Shown here: positions 1-8,799 of the stretch, in pieces
Numbering within the stretch: position 1 is the first letter of the stretch
Layout of the letters: every line of letters begins with the position of its first letter
NCBI GenBank assembly: GCA_027490995.1
Contig: JAIXWY010000011.1
Span: 1,240,001-1,304,000 of the forward strand
Origin: Opitutaceae bacterium
GTDB lineage: Bacteria; Verrucomicrobiota; Verrucomicrobiia; Opitutales; Opitutaceae
Direction: 5' to 3'
DNA: 64,000 nt
Made by a program: the position numbers and the translations under genes
Notes under the pieces: model-generated
Told to the model about the DNA's origin: nothing
Seen by the model: only the letters and a program-made list of their open reading frames with translations
The model's database searches: none

Positions 1-2
1 AG

Positions 3-191
3 CGGCCTTACTTCCTGCTCATGCACATTCGCGAGACCAACACGGTCGATAAAGTGGCCTCGATTCTGGATCGCCTGAGCGAGCCGGTGGAAGTGGTACC
101 GCTGGACGTCTTCCTGAAGCTGGCCGCCGCGGAAAAGACCTACCGCACGAATTATCAGAAGCCGTCCGATCCGGTGGATCTGAATCCCTAA
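3..191 (+). CDS. C-terminal end of an unidentified protein (possibly GxGYxYP family)
   Basis: The open frame enters from the left edge and stops with TAA at 189-191, giving the last 62 residues of a protein whose start lies outside the window. The visible part reads RPYFLLMHIRETNTV, then a helix and VVPLDVFLKLA, which looks like the closing strand-helix-strand of a TIM-barrel-type domain. It resembles what I recall of the end of GxGYxYP putative glycoside hydrolases, but this is memory only. It lies 53 bases upstream of a catabolic operon on the same strand, so it may belong to the same cluster. Confidence 0.55.
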   Translation, partial: RPYFLLMHIRETNTVDKVASILDRLSEPVEVVPLDVFLKLAAAEKTYRTNYQKPSDPVDLNP

Positions 192-208
192 ACCCTGAAT
201 TCAATCAC

Positions 209-233
209 GCGCAGGCGGCGTTCCCGTCTGCGC
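209..233 (+). terminator. Possible hairpin between partial gene and S9 peptidase gene
   Basis: GCGCAG at 209-214 and CTGCGC at 228-233 can pair around a GC-rich loop in the short gap between the two genes. No T-run follows, so an intrinsic terminator is doubtful; it could be an attenuating or mRNA-protecting hairpin. Confidence 0.25.
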
Positions 234-244
234 GCCTCGCCTTG

Positions 245-3148
245 ATGCCTTCGCGTCGTCGCCCGGTCCTGCTCCTGCTCTCCCTTGCCGCGTTGTTCGC
301 CCCGGGCGCCCGGGGCGACTCTCCCCCGCGCGCTTCCAGCGTCGGGGAGGGGACGGCCAGAGATCGTGCAAGTCCGTCAGCCACCTCGGTGGGGCGGCCA
401 CTGACCCACGACGACTACGATGGCTGGCGGTCGATCCTGAGTCCAACACTCGCGCCCGACGGGCAGACGGCCGCCTACGCCCTGATGCCTCTCGAAGGCG
501 ACGGGGAGTTGGTGATTCGGGTCGTCCCCTCGGGCGATGAATGGCGTCAGCCGATCGGAGCGCTGCCTCCCCCCCCGACTGCCTCAGCCGACCACAATCC
601 GGAACGACCTGCACCGCGGCGGGAGCCATCGGTCGTCTTCTCCCCGGAGGGTCGCTTCGTCATTGCCACCCGCTTCCCGTCCGACGCCGAACGGAAGGCC
701 GCCCGGCGCGAGCGCAAGCCCATCACGGAGGGTTTACTCATCGTCAACACCGCGAACCGCAGCGTCGAGCGCATCGACCGCGTGCGCGGGTACCAGCTGG
801 CGGGCAGAGACCAGCCGTGGCTTGCCGTGCTCGTCGCATCGTCCGATCCAGCCACGAAAGGAGCGGAGTTGCAGCTCCGTCCGCTCGACGCCGCCTCACC
901 CACGGCCACCCGTCGCTTCGCCGGTGTCACGGAGTACGCGCTGCAGCGCGACGGTCGGACGCTGGTGTTCGCGACCGCAGCCGAGGGCGACCGGCCAGCC
1001 GGGCTGTTTCACGTGGTGCCCGGTACCGATGCTCCGCCCCAGCCGATCCTCACTGGCGCGCGCGAATACCGCCGGCTCACCTGGGACCGTCAGCAGCAGC
1101 GGCTGGCGTTCTTTGTTCAGCCCTCCGACGGGCGCGACGCCACCGATCCCAGCGGCGTCTTCGTCTGGGAGACGGCCACGGCTCAGGCGCGCCCCCTGAT
1201 CAACGCTGCAGCACCGGGCGCTGCGCTCTCCACCGGGCTGGCCGCGAGCCCCGACCATGCGCCGGTCTATTCGTTCGATGGATCTCACCTACTCCTCGTG
1301 CTGCGCCCAACCACGACCGCCGAGCCCATCGCTCCACCGGCGGACGACGAGGAACGCGTCACGGCGGACATCTGGCACTGGCAGGACGAGCTCCTGCAGC
1401 CCATGCAAGCCCAGCGGGCTCCGAGGGAACGCCTCCGTGGCCTCGCCGCGCGGATCGACGTGGCGACCGGAGCCACACAGGTACTGGGGGAATTCCTCCC
1501 GGCGCAAGTCACCCTCAGCCCCGATGGTCGACGCGCCTTCGTTCGCGATGACCGCCCATATCGGGCGCGACTGGATTTCGAAGGCCCCTTTCACGACCTC
1601 GTGATGTTCGCGGGCGACAGCGGAGAGCCAATCGTCGTGGCCCGTCAGCTCAACGACTGGACAGCGAGCCAGTGGTCACCGGATGGACGCTGGATCGCGT
1701 TTCATCAGGACGGTCGTTGGAACGCCTTCGACGCGCAGGCCGGGCAGCGGATCGATCTCACCGCGGGCCTGAGTGTTTCGCTCGTCAACGAGGACAACGA
1801 CCTTCCGCGGGCGCCGCTGCCGCACGGCGCGGCCGGCTGGACGAGCGACTCGGCCTCCTTCTTGGTCTACGATCGATTTGACCTCTGGCAGCTCTTCCTC
1901 GACGGCCGCCCCGCGCGTGCCCTCACGGCCGGCGCGGGACGGGAGTCAGGGATCGCACTCCGCCTCGTGGCTCCCGCCCCGACGCGCGGAGGCCGCGAGA
2001 GCCTCGGAGTCGACGTCTCCCGCCCCCTGATCCTGCGTGGCGAGAGCGAGCAGACACGTGCGACCGGTTTCTTCCGGACCGCAATGGCGGTGGGTGACGC
2101 TCCGGTGCGCCTGCGCTGGGAGAACGCCCGGCTCGACGTCGCCGCCCGCGCTGGCGAGGCCGATGCCTTGCTCGTGACCCGCGCCCGATTTGACCTCTTT
2201 CCCGACCTGCATGCAACCGACGCGTCGTTTGCTACGCTCCGGCCGATCAGCCAGGGCGATCGGCAGAGGCACGCCTTCCAGTGGGGCCGGGCCGAGCTAC
2301 GCTCCTACCGCTCGCTGCACGGTGAGACGCTTCCCATGGCGGTGTTCCTGCCGGCGAACTTCGATCCCTCGAAAAAGTACCCGCTGATCGTGTATCTCTA
2401 CGAGCGACTTTCCCAGACGGTGAACTGGTTCATCCCGCCGACCCCGGGCACCACCATCAATCCCTCCTTCTACACCAGCAACGGGTACATGGTGGTGATG
2501 CCAGATATCGCGTACCGGATCGGGGATCCAGGAGCCAGCGCCCTCGCTTGTGTGCTGCCGGCCGTCGAAGAAGTCATCCGCGGCGGTGGCGTGGATGAGG
2601 AGGCAATTGGCATTCAGGGACATTCGTGGGGCGGGTACCAGACCGCCTTCCTCGTGACCCAGACCACGCGGTTTCAGGCGGCGGCGGCGGGTGCGACGGT
2701 GGGCAACATGACCAGCGCGTACGCCGGCATCAGCAGCGGCTCCGGCCGCTCTCGGCAATACAAGTACGAGAGCGAACAAAGCCGCATCAACCGTCCGCTC
2801 TACGAAGATCCGCTCGCCTACCTGCGGAATTCCCCGGTGTTCTTCGCGGATCGTGTGCGCACGCCGCTGCTCCTCCTGCACAACGACGGCGACGATACCG
2901 TGCCCTTCAGCCAGGGCGTTGAGTTGTTCCTCGCGCTGCGCCGCGCGGGAAGCGAGGTCTACCTCATTAACTACCACGGTGAATTCCACGGCCTGCGTCG
3001 CCGGGCGGACCAGAAGGACTATGCCCGGCGCATGAGCCAATTCTTCGACCATCACCTCAAGGGGGCCCCGCGGCCAGGATGGATGGAGCGCGGCGTACCC
3101 TTCCTTGAGCGCGAGGCCGAAAAACTCCGCTTTCCCTCGTCCCCATGA
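245..3148 (+). CDS. Secreted S9-family (prolyl oligopeptidase-like) serine peptidase
   Basis: A 967-residue protein with a signal peptide (RRR, then a Leu-rich core to about residue 24), so probably periplasmic or exported. The first two thirds contain SPDGR-type repeats typical of a beta-propeller; the last third is an alpha/beta-hydrolase domain. The nucleophile elbow GHSWGGYQ places the catalytic Ser near residue 794, the Asp lies in HNDGDDTVP near 880-884, and the His in EFHGL near 915. The fold order matches acylaminoacyl or dipeptidyl peptidases of family S9, although substrates could include esters. A TTG at 242 is an alternative start directly before the ATG. The stop overlaps the next start by four bases, so this is the first gene of a translationally coupled operon. 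Confidence 0.88.
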   Translation: MPSRRRPVLLLLSLAALFAPGARGDSPPRASSVGEGTARDRASPSATSVGRPLTHDDYDGWRSILSPTLAPDGQTAAYALMPLEGDGELVIRVVPSGDEWRQPIGALPPPPTASADHNPERPAPRREPSVVFSPEGRFVIATRFPSDAERKAARRERKPITEGLLIVNTANRSVERIDRVRGYQLAGRDQPWLAVLVASSDPATKGAELQLRPLDAASPTATRRFAGVTEYALQRDGRTLVFATAAEGDRPAGLFHVVPGTDAPPQPILTGAREYRRLTWDRQQQRLAFFVQPSDGRDATDPSGVFVWETATAQARPLINAAAPGAALSTGLAASPDHAPVYSFDGSHLLLVLRPTTTAEPIAPPADDEERVTADIWHWQDELLQPMQAQRAPRERLRGLAARIDVATGATQVLGEFLPAQVTLSPDGRRAFVRDDRPYRARLDFEGPFHDLVMFAGDSGEPIVVARQLNDWTASQWSPDGRWIAFHQDGRWNAFDAQAGQRIDLTAGLSVSLVNEDNDLPRAPLPHGAAGWTSDSASFLVYDRFDLWQLFLDGRPARALTAGAGRESGIALRLVAPAPTRGGRESLGVDVSRPLILRGESEQTRATGFFRTAMAVGDAPVRLRWENARLDVAARAGEADALLVTRARFDLFPDLHATDASFATLRPISQGDRQRHAFQWGRAELRSYRSLHGETLPMAVFLPANFDPSKKYPLIVYLYERLSQTVNWFIPPTPGTTINPSFYTSNGYMVVMPDIAYRIGDPGASALACVLPAVEEVIRGGGVDEEAIGIQGHSWGGYQTAFLVTQTTRFQAAAAGATVGNMTSAYAGISSGSGRSRQYKYESEQSRINRPLYEDPLAYLRNSPVFFADRVRTPLLLLHNDGDDTVPFSQGVELFLALRRAGSEVYLINYHGEFHGLRRRADQKDYARRMSQFFDHHLKGAPRPGWMERGVPFLEREAEKLRFPSSP

Positions 3149-4098
3149 CTTCGACTCCCGTAATCGGCATCGACCTCGGTGGCACCAAGTGTGCCGTGAG
3201 CATTCCCGTCGGGGACCACGGCGTAAAGGAAGTGGTCCGGTTCGCGACCAGTACGCCTCAGGAGACGCTCCAGCGCCTGTTCGACGAGGTGGCCGCCCTG
3301 CGGCCGGCGCCTGGCACCGCGTTCGGCGTGTCCTGTGGCGGCCCGCTCGATGCGACGCGCGGACTCATTCTTTCTCCGCCCAATCTGCCCGGCTGGGACC
3401 GCATCGCGATCTGCGAGCAGATCACGGCGCGCTTCGGCGGTCGGGCCTGGCTAATGAACGACGCCAATGCCTGCGCGCTCGCCGAGTGGCAGGACGGCGC
3501 CGGCCGCGGCACCCGCAACATGATCTTCCTTACGTTCGGTACCGGAATGGGCGGGGGCTTGATCCTCGACGGACGTCTCTACGAGGGAACCACCGGCGAT
3601 GCCGGCGAAGTGGGCCATCTTCGCTTGGCGGCCGACGGCCCGGTAGGCTTCAACAAGGCAGGCTCCTTCGAAGGTTTCTGCTCGGGCGGCGGCATCGCGC
3701 AACTCGCGCGCCGCGCGCTCGCCGGCTCAACTCGCCCCTCCAGCCTCCGCCTTCAGGCGATCGATACCGTCACCGCGAAGGACGTCGGCCTCGCCGCTGC
3801 GGCCGGTGATGCGCTCGCACTCGAGCTCTGGCGAAACGTCGGCACCCGCCTCGGCGAGGCGCTCGCGCTGTTGATCGACATCCTCAACCCGGAGCGGATC
3901 GTAATCGGCAGCGTGTTCGCCCGTTGCGAACGCTTCATCGCGCCGGCAATGAACGAGGTGCTCGAGCGCGAAGCGCTCGGCCCCAGCCTCCGGGCCTGCC
4001 GCGTCGTCCCGGCTGAACTCGGTGATACGATCGGCAGCCATGCCGCCGTCGCCATCGCTCGTTATCATCTCATGCTCGCCTCCTCTCCCCGCCGATGA
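3145..4098 (+). CDS. ROK-family sugar kinase-like protein lacking the usual zinc motif
   Basis: A 317-residue protein with the ROK/ASKHA architecture. An N-terminal phosphate loop GIDLGGTKCA (residues 8-17), the catalytic segment MNDANACALAE, and the second phosphate loop FGTGMGGGLI are all present. ROK enzymes usually phosphorylate glucose, N-acetylmannosamine or related sugars, while some members are regulators; no DNA-binding HTH precedes the kinase domain here, so an enzyme is favoured. The expected CxCGxxGCxE zinc motif after EVGH is replaced by a Cys-poor stretch (GFNKAGSFEGFCSG). ATGA overlaps join it to both neighbours, suggesting intracellular phosphorylation of a sugar released by the cluster. 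Confidence 0.87.
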   Translation: MTSTPVIGIDLGGTKCAVSIPVGDHGVKEVVRFATSTPQETLQRLFDEVAALRPAPGTAFGVSCGGPLDATRGLILSPPNLPGWDRIAICEQITARFGGRAWLMNDANACALAEWQDGAGRGTRNMIFLTFGTGMGGGLILDGRLYEGTTGDAGEVGHLRLAADGPVGFNKAGSFEGFCSGGGIAQLARRALAGSTRPSSLRLQAIDTVTAKDVGLAAAAGDALALELWRNVGTRLGEALALLIDILNPERIVIGSVFARCERFIAPAMNEVLEREALGPSLRACRVVPAELGDTIGSHAAVAIARYHLMLASSPRR

Positions 4099-6188
4099 AC
4101 CCCACCACGCGCCGTCACTTTCTCCAAACCGGTGTCGCCCTCTCGGCGCTCGCTCCCCTGTCCCGCCTCGGCGCCACCAGTCGACCCGAAGCCACCCCCT
4201 CCGCATCCGGCATGCCCGGTCCGACCCGCGGCCTTCTCTTCGATCGTTCCGATTTGCCGCGCATCCGGGAAAATCTGGAGCACCCCCGGCTCAACGAGGT
4301 CCGCGCGATGCTTCGGAACATCAATTTCGAGGCTGAAACACGCTTCCTCACCACTGAACTCCGGCTGACCAATCATGTCACCGACTTCATGCGCTGCTGG
4401 CGGCTCGTGCAGAACTCCGCCTTCGCGTACGCGGTCTGGGGCGAGGCACCCCAGCGCGAGCTCTGCCTGCTCGCGCTCCGGCGGCTGTGTGACTACAAAC
4501 GCTGGGACTACTTCCTCGAGGGAGGCTCCCTCACGATTGGGCTGCAACGCGCGCCCGAGGCTACGATCGCCACCTGCTATGCGCTCGATTGGCTCGGGGA
4601 CGCCCTCCCTACCGATCTGCGCGAGCGAGTGGAACAGCGGATCCAGAACGAAGGTGCCCCCGCCTGCTATCGAACCCTTTACGGCCTGAAGTATCCGGAT
4701 CGCGTGCGCGGCTGGACGATCGATCCCGAGGACGACATGAAGTTCCGCTTCGATCTGAGTCGCTGGCCACTGATCCTCAACTCAACCAACTTAAAGGTCA
4801 TCCCGACCTGCGGGCTGGGCCTCGCCGGCCTTTGGTTTCAGGGCCGCCATCCGCAAGCGGACCGCTGGCTGGAACTCGCCCGCCAGAGTGCACAGGCCTT
4901 TTCGATCATGTACGGCAAGGACGGCTCCTACGACGAGGGTGTCGGCTACTGGGGCTACACGACCTCGCATCTGGCGATCTTTGCGGATGCGCTGCATCGG
5001 CGGCTCGGGATCGACGACCGCGCGCTGATCAACTACCCGGGGACAGTTCGCTACGCCCTCGCGATGTCGATGCCCACGGCCGGCGCGGTCATCAAAGACC
5101 CGAACATGGACAAGGAGTACAATGCGACGCCCAAGATCAACTACACCCCCACCCAAGATGTCGTGAACTTCGGTGACGCCGGCAGCGGCATGGATGTCAC
5201 GGTCGCTGGCTGGGTCGGCCAAGTCACCGGCGATCCACTCTGCCACCACGTTTCGCACGAGGTGGGCGGGCTGAAGCAGCTTCAGGCGGCAGTCTGGTTC
5301 TGGCCTGACGCCGAGACCTCCCGGCCCGGACCCGCGTTGCACGATGTCCGGATGAGCAACGACTGGGTCGTGTCCCGCACCGGATGGAAGCCCGAGGACA
5401 CCGTCGTTGCGCTGCGCAGTGGCGGCCCGGCCAACCATGAACACGCCGACCGCAACAGCGTCATCCTCAAGGCTCACGGCGAACGTCTCTTCCACGATCC
5501 CTTCAAGGCCGGCTACTCGCCGACCTTGCCCACCTGGCTGCTCCGGCAAACCGAGGCGCACTCGGCGGTGCTGATCAATGGCCAGGGACATCAGTACCAT
5601 GATGGTCGCGAGGGGACCAATCCCTCCTTCGCCGAGGCCCGCGTGACCGCCTACGCCAAGGGCGCTGACTGGATGTGCGTCACCAGTGATGCCACGGACG
5701 CCTACGCGTTGGTCCTTCCCGAGGTGAGATTCGTCGATCGCACGGTCGTGGTCCTGAAACCCGACGTGGTGCTCCTGCTCGACCGGGTGGTGCTCGAAAA
5801 GGCGCACCCCGTGCAACTACGCTTCCAGGCTTTCAACGACGACGGTCGCGCACAAGTCACCGCAAGCGGATCGACCTTCTCGATCCAGCGTCCCCTCGCG
5901 GTCGCTCATGGCGTAGCCTATTCCGCATCGGCGGTAAAGGCCGAGACCGGCCGACTCGCATTACCCGATGCAGAGGGAGTCTTCCCGTACGCTCACGTTT
6001 CATCGGCATCCGGACTTCGGCACGAGATCCTGACCCTTGTCAGCACGGGCCCGGCCCACACCGCGGCGGCAAACCTCGCGGTCACACGCGAAACCGACGG
6101 CTGGTCGGTGGCCGGCGAGCACCGTGGTCAACGCTACGCCGCCCGCCTTCGCGTGGCGGAAGGTAAGGCTCCCCAGTTCGTCGCCTGA
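4095..6188 (+). CDS. Tat-exported heparinase II/III-family protein
   Basis: A 697-residue protein beginning with a twin-arginine signal (TTRRHFLQTG followed by an Ala/Leu-rich stretch), so it is probably exported folded through the Tat pathway; a tatC gene lies at 51407-52246. An alpha-helical N-terminal half is followed by a beta-rich region containing NHEHADRNSVIL and RLFHDP, typical of the heparinase II/III C-terminal domain. Family members are polysaccharide lyases acting on uronic-acid-containing glycans such as heparin, alginate oligomers or related polymers; the substrate here cannot be read from sequence. It starts inside the stop of the ROK gene and ends two bases before the symporter gene, implying degradation and uptake of the same glycan. 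Confidence 0.85.
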   Translation: MNPTTRRHFLQTGVALSALAPLSRLGATSRPEATPSASGMPGPTRGLLFDRSDLPRIRENLEHPRLNEVRAMLRNINFEAETRFLTTELRLTNHVTDFMRCWRLVQNSAFAYAVWGEAPQRELCLLALRRLCDYKRWDYFLEGGSLTIGLQRAPEATIATCYALDWLGDALPTDLRERVEQRIQNEGAPACYRTLYGLKYPDRVRGWTIDPEDDMKFRFDLSRWPLILNSTNLKVIPTCGLGLAGLWFQGRHPQADRWLELARQSAQAFSIMYGKDGSYDEGVGYWGYTTSHLAIFADALHRRLGIDDRALINYPGTVRYALAMSMPTAGAVIKDPNMDKEYNATPKINYTPTQDVVNFGDAGSGMDVTVAGWVGQVTGDPLCHHVSHEVGGLKQLQAAVWFWPDAETSRPGPALHDVRMSNDWVVSRTGWKPEDTVVALRSGGPANHEHADRNSVILKAHGERLFHDPFKAGYSPTLPTWLLRQTEAHSAVLINGQGHQYHDGREGTNPSFAEARVTAYAKGADWMCVTSDATDAYALVLPEVRFVDRTVVVLKPDVVLLLDRVVLEKAHPVQLRFQAFNDDGRAQVTASGSTFSIQRPLAVAHGVAYSASAVKAETGRLALPDAEGVFPYAHVSSASGLRHEILTLVSTGPAHTAAANLAVTRETDGWSVAGEHRGQRYAARLRVAEGKAPQFVA

Positions 6189-6190
6189 CC

Positions 6191-7966
6191 ATGCCCACCT
6201 TCAATACGGTCAACGCCTACGACTACGGGCTGATTCTCCTGTACTTCGTGATCGTTGTCCTGGTGGGCTTCTACGCCGCCCGGAAGAATCGGGGAACCGA
6301 CGACTACTTCCGCGCCGGCGGCCAGATTCCTTGGGTGCTGGCCGGATTGTCGAACTGGGTTTCAGGCTTTTCCGCGTTCATGTTCGTGGCCGCCGCCGGC
6401 TACACGTATCGGGTCGGAGTCGGAGCGATCCTGCTCTTCACCATGGCGGCGCCCGCGTACCTTGTCGGCTATTTCTACTTCGCCAAGATGTGGCGGCGAG
6501 CGCGCCTGGAGACGCCCCTCCAATTCCTCACGCGGAGATTCTCTCCGTCGACGACCTACTTCTACTCCGTAACCGCGATCGTTCCGCAGGTGGTCGGGAT
6601 CGGGCAAGGCCTGTACATCCTGTGTATCTTCGTTTCGACCGCGCTCGGTTTCGGCGGACGGATGTTTAACCTCGGAGGCGTTGAGTTGAGCGGACTGCAG
6701 GTCTCGATCCTCGTCGTCGGCACCGTGATGGTGCTCTACACCGTGATTGGCGGCCTGTGGGCTGCGGTGCTCTCGGACGCGGTGCAGTCCGTAATCATTG
6801 TCGTGATGACGGTGATCATTTTCCCGGTGTCGTACCTGCATCTCGGCGGCGAGGGAGGCTGGTCGGCGGGGGTGCAGCGACTCCTCGACGAGGTTCCGGA
6901 AGGCTACTTCTCGCTGCAGGGAACCTCGGCGGACCCCTGGTTCCTCCTCGGGTACGCGATCAACTGCCTCCTTGGCTACAACGTGGCCTGGCACCTCGCC
7001 CAGCGCTACTACTCGGTGCCCGACGAGCGCGGGGCGCGGAAGATGGCGCTCCTGTGTGCGGTGCTGTCCTTCGTCGGCCCGCTCCTCTGGATCCTGCCGG
7101 TGATGGCAGCGCGCGTGATCTTCCCGGACATCGGCTCACTCTGGCCCTCCCTCAAGGAGCCCGCCGAGGCCTCGTACGTCTCGCTTGCGCTGCTGCTCCT
7201 GCCGCACGGCCTGATCGGCTTCGTTGTCTCTGCAGTGCTCTCCGCCACGCTCGGTCAGGCCAACGATGCGTTCAACTGGCTGTCCGCGACCACGACGCGC
7301 GATATCTACGTGCCGCTACATCGGCGCTGGCGCGGGCACGAACCGTCGGACCGCAAACAGCTTCGGGTTGCCCAGGCCACGATGTTCATCGTTGGCGCAC
7401 TGGGCATCGCGGTGGCGCTGTACATCCCACGCTTCGGCGGTGCCTTTGAGTTCGCCCTGCAGTATTACTCGCTGATGGCAGCCTTCATGATGCCGGTGGC
7501 GCTAGGAATGATCTTCCGGCGGACACCCTGGTGGTCGGGAATCGCCTCCTGCTCGGCCGCGTTGGCGGTCGCGATCACCCTGATGGTGCTGGGCGTCTGG
7601 GAGTCCAATCCGCTGGCGCGCAACGTGCTCAGCGAAGCCGTCACCGCGACGATCGTATTTGCCGTCTCGGCGCTCTGGTATCGTCGGAATGATCCGCGCC
7701 ACGCCGAGATCGAGCGGCTCGACGCCGATCTCCGCACGCCGGTGCCGGATGCCCCGGCCGCCTCGCACGCGGGTCTCGCAGTCTACGGCGTGATCGGCAC
7801 CATGACCCTCGTCCTCGGCATCGTGCTTTCCCTGTGCACGTTTTTGCCCGGATCCGCGCTCGCGCCGGCCAGTCGCAACCTCATCGCCGGTCTGCTCTTG
7901 ATCGCCATTGGTCTCGCCCTGCGCAAGGTCGCGGCGCGCGCCCAGGTCCCGTTGCCCCGCCCATGA
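6191..7966 (+). CDS. Sodium:solute symporter (SSS family)
   Basis: A 591-residue inner-membrane protein with about 13-14 hydrophobic segments. The first helix begins near residue 11 (YGLILLYFVIVVL), and GLSNWVSGFSAFMF marks the second-helix region characteristic of SSS carriers. Family members couple Na+ to uptake of sugars, amino acids, nucleosides or carboxylates. Its position directly after the heparinase-like gene, and overlapping the next gene by four bases, points to import of the sugar or sugar acid handled by the cluster. The substrate is inferred from context only. Confidence 0.9.
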   Translation: MPTFNTVNAYDYGLILLYFVIVVLVGFYAARKNRGTDDYFRAGGQIPWVLAGLSNWVSGFSAFMFVAAAGYTYRVGVGAILLFTMAAPAYLVGYFYFAKMWRRARLETPLQFLTRRFSPSTTYFYSVTAIVPQVVGIGQGLYILCIFVSTALGFGGRMFNLGGVELSGLQVSILVVGTVMVLYTVIGGLWAAVLSDAVQSVIIVVMTVIIFPVSYLHLGGEGGWSAGVQRLLDEVPEGYFSLQGTSADPWFLLGYAINCLLGYNVAWHLAQRYYSVPDERGARKMALLCAVLSFVGPLLWILPVMAARVIFPDIGSLWPSLKEPAEASYVSLALLLLPHGLIGFVVSAVLSATLGQANDAFNWLSATTTRDIYVPLHRRWRGHEPSDRKQLRVAQATMFIVGALGIAVALYIPRFGGAFEFALQYYSLMAAFMMPVALGMIFRRTPWWSGIASCSAALAVAITLMVLGVWESNPLARNVLSEAVTATIVFAVSALWYRRNDPRHAEIERLDADLRTPVPDAPAASHAGLAVYGVIGTMTLVLGIVLSLCTFLPGSALAPASRNLIAGLLLIAIGLALRKVAARAQVPLPRP

Positions 7967-8799
7967 GCCGCGTCCTCCGTCTTCCGACCCGACTGTACCA
8001 ACAGTTCGACGCCGATCTATCCCTGGCGGTGCCAGCGGAGGCCTACGGCGGCTGGAAGTCGGGCGAGATTGATGTCTCGCTGGAGCACACCGCGCTCGTG
8101 GTGATGCATGCATGGGACTGCGGCCAGCCGCACCAGTACCCAGGCTGGCGGCGGGCGGTCGAATACTACGGCCGGGCCGAGCGGATTCTCCGGGACATCT
8201 TTCCGCCGCTGCTGAGCAGTGTCCGTCGTTCGCCGCTGCCGCTATTCCACGTCGTAGGGGGCGGTCGCGACTACTACTCCCACCTCCCCGGCTTCCAGCG
8301 AGCGCGCCAACTCGCTGGCTCGTCGCCCGTTCACGCGCAGGTCCAACCCGATCCGGTGTACGCGAACCTCCGCACCCTGCGCCAGAATCAGGTCTGTCCG
8401 GGACACCACAACCAACCCGACATCACGGCCGGCTTTCAGAAGCTCGATTTCGCTCCGGCCGCACGTCCCGTCGGCGACGAAGGGATCGCCGAGGATGCGG
8501 CCCAGCTCGCTGCACTCTGCCGCGCCCACGACATCAATCACCTCATTTACGCCGGCTTCGCGATCAACTGGTGTCTGCTGATGTCGCCGGGAGGGATGGT
8601 CGACATGGCGAGGCACGGCGTGATCTGCTCCGTTCTTGAAGATGCGGTCACCGCGGTCGAGAACCGGGAAACCGCTAGGGAGGAACGCGAAAAGCAGCAG
8701 GCCCTGTGGCGGGTTTCGGTCGAGTTTGGCTTTGTGCTTTCCTCTCGGGATCTCGTGGCGAGGCTCCCGGAGAAGACAGCGGGCACGCTAGCGCCATGA
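7963..8799 (+). CDS. Isochorismatase-like cysteine hydrolase
   Basis: A 278-residue protein. The start ATG at 7963 overlaps the symporter stop (ATGA); an upstream in-frame extension exists but would run inside the symporter gene. The opening strand TALVVMHAWDCGQ (Asp about residue 52) and the late segment LIYAGFAINWCLL (Cys204) match the Asp...Cys layout of the isochorismatase superfamily, whose cysteine hydrolases cleave amides, imides or vinyl ethers. The last third, with DA and VENRET, is also typical. The protein is longer than most members (180-220 residues). A role cleaving a C-N bond in the cluster's substrate is plausible but unproven. Confidence 0.72.
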   Translation: MSRVLRLPTRLYQQFDADLSLAVPAEAYGGWKSGEIDVSLEHTALVVMHAWDCGQPHQYPGWRRAVEYYGRAERILRDIFPPLLSSVRRSPLPLFHVVGGGRDYYSHLPGFQRARQLAGSSPVHAQVQPDPVYANLRTLRQNQVCPGHHNQPDITAGFQKLDFAPAARPVGDEGIAEDAAQLAALCRAHDINHLIYAGFAINWCLLMSPGGMVDMARHGVICSVLEDAVTAVENRETAREEREKQQALWRVSVEFGFVLSSRDLVARLPEKTAGTLAP

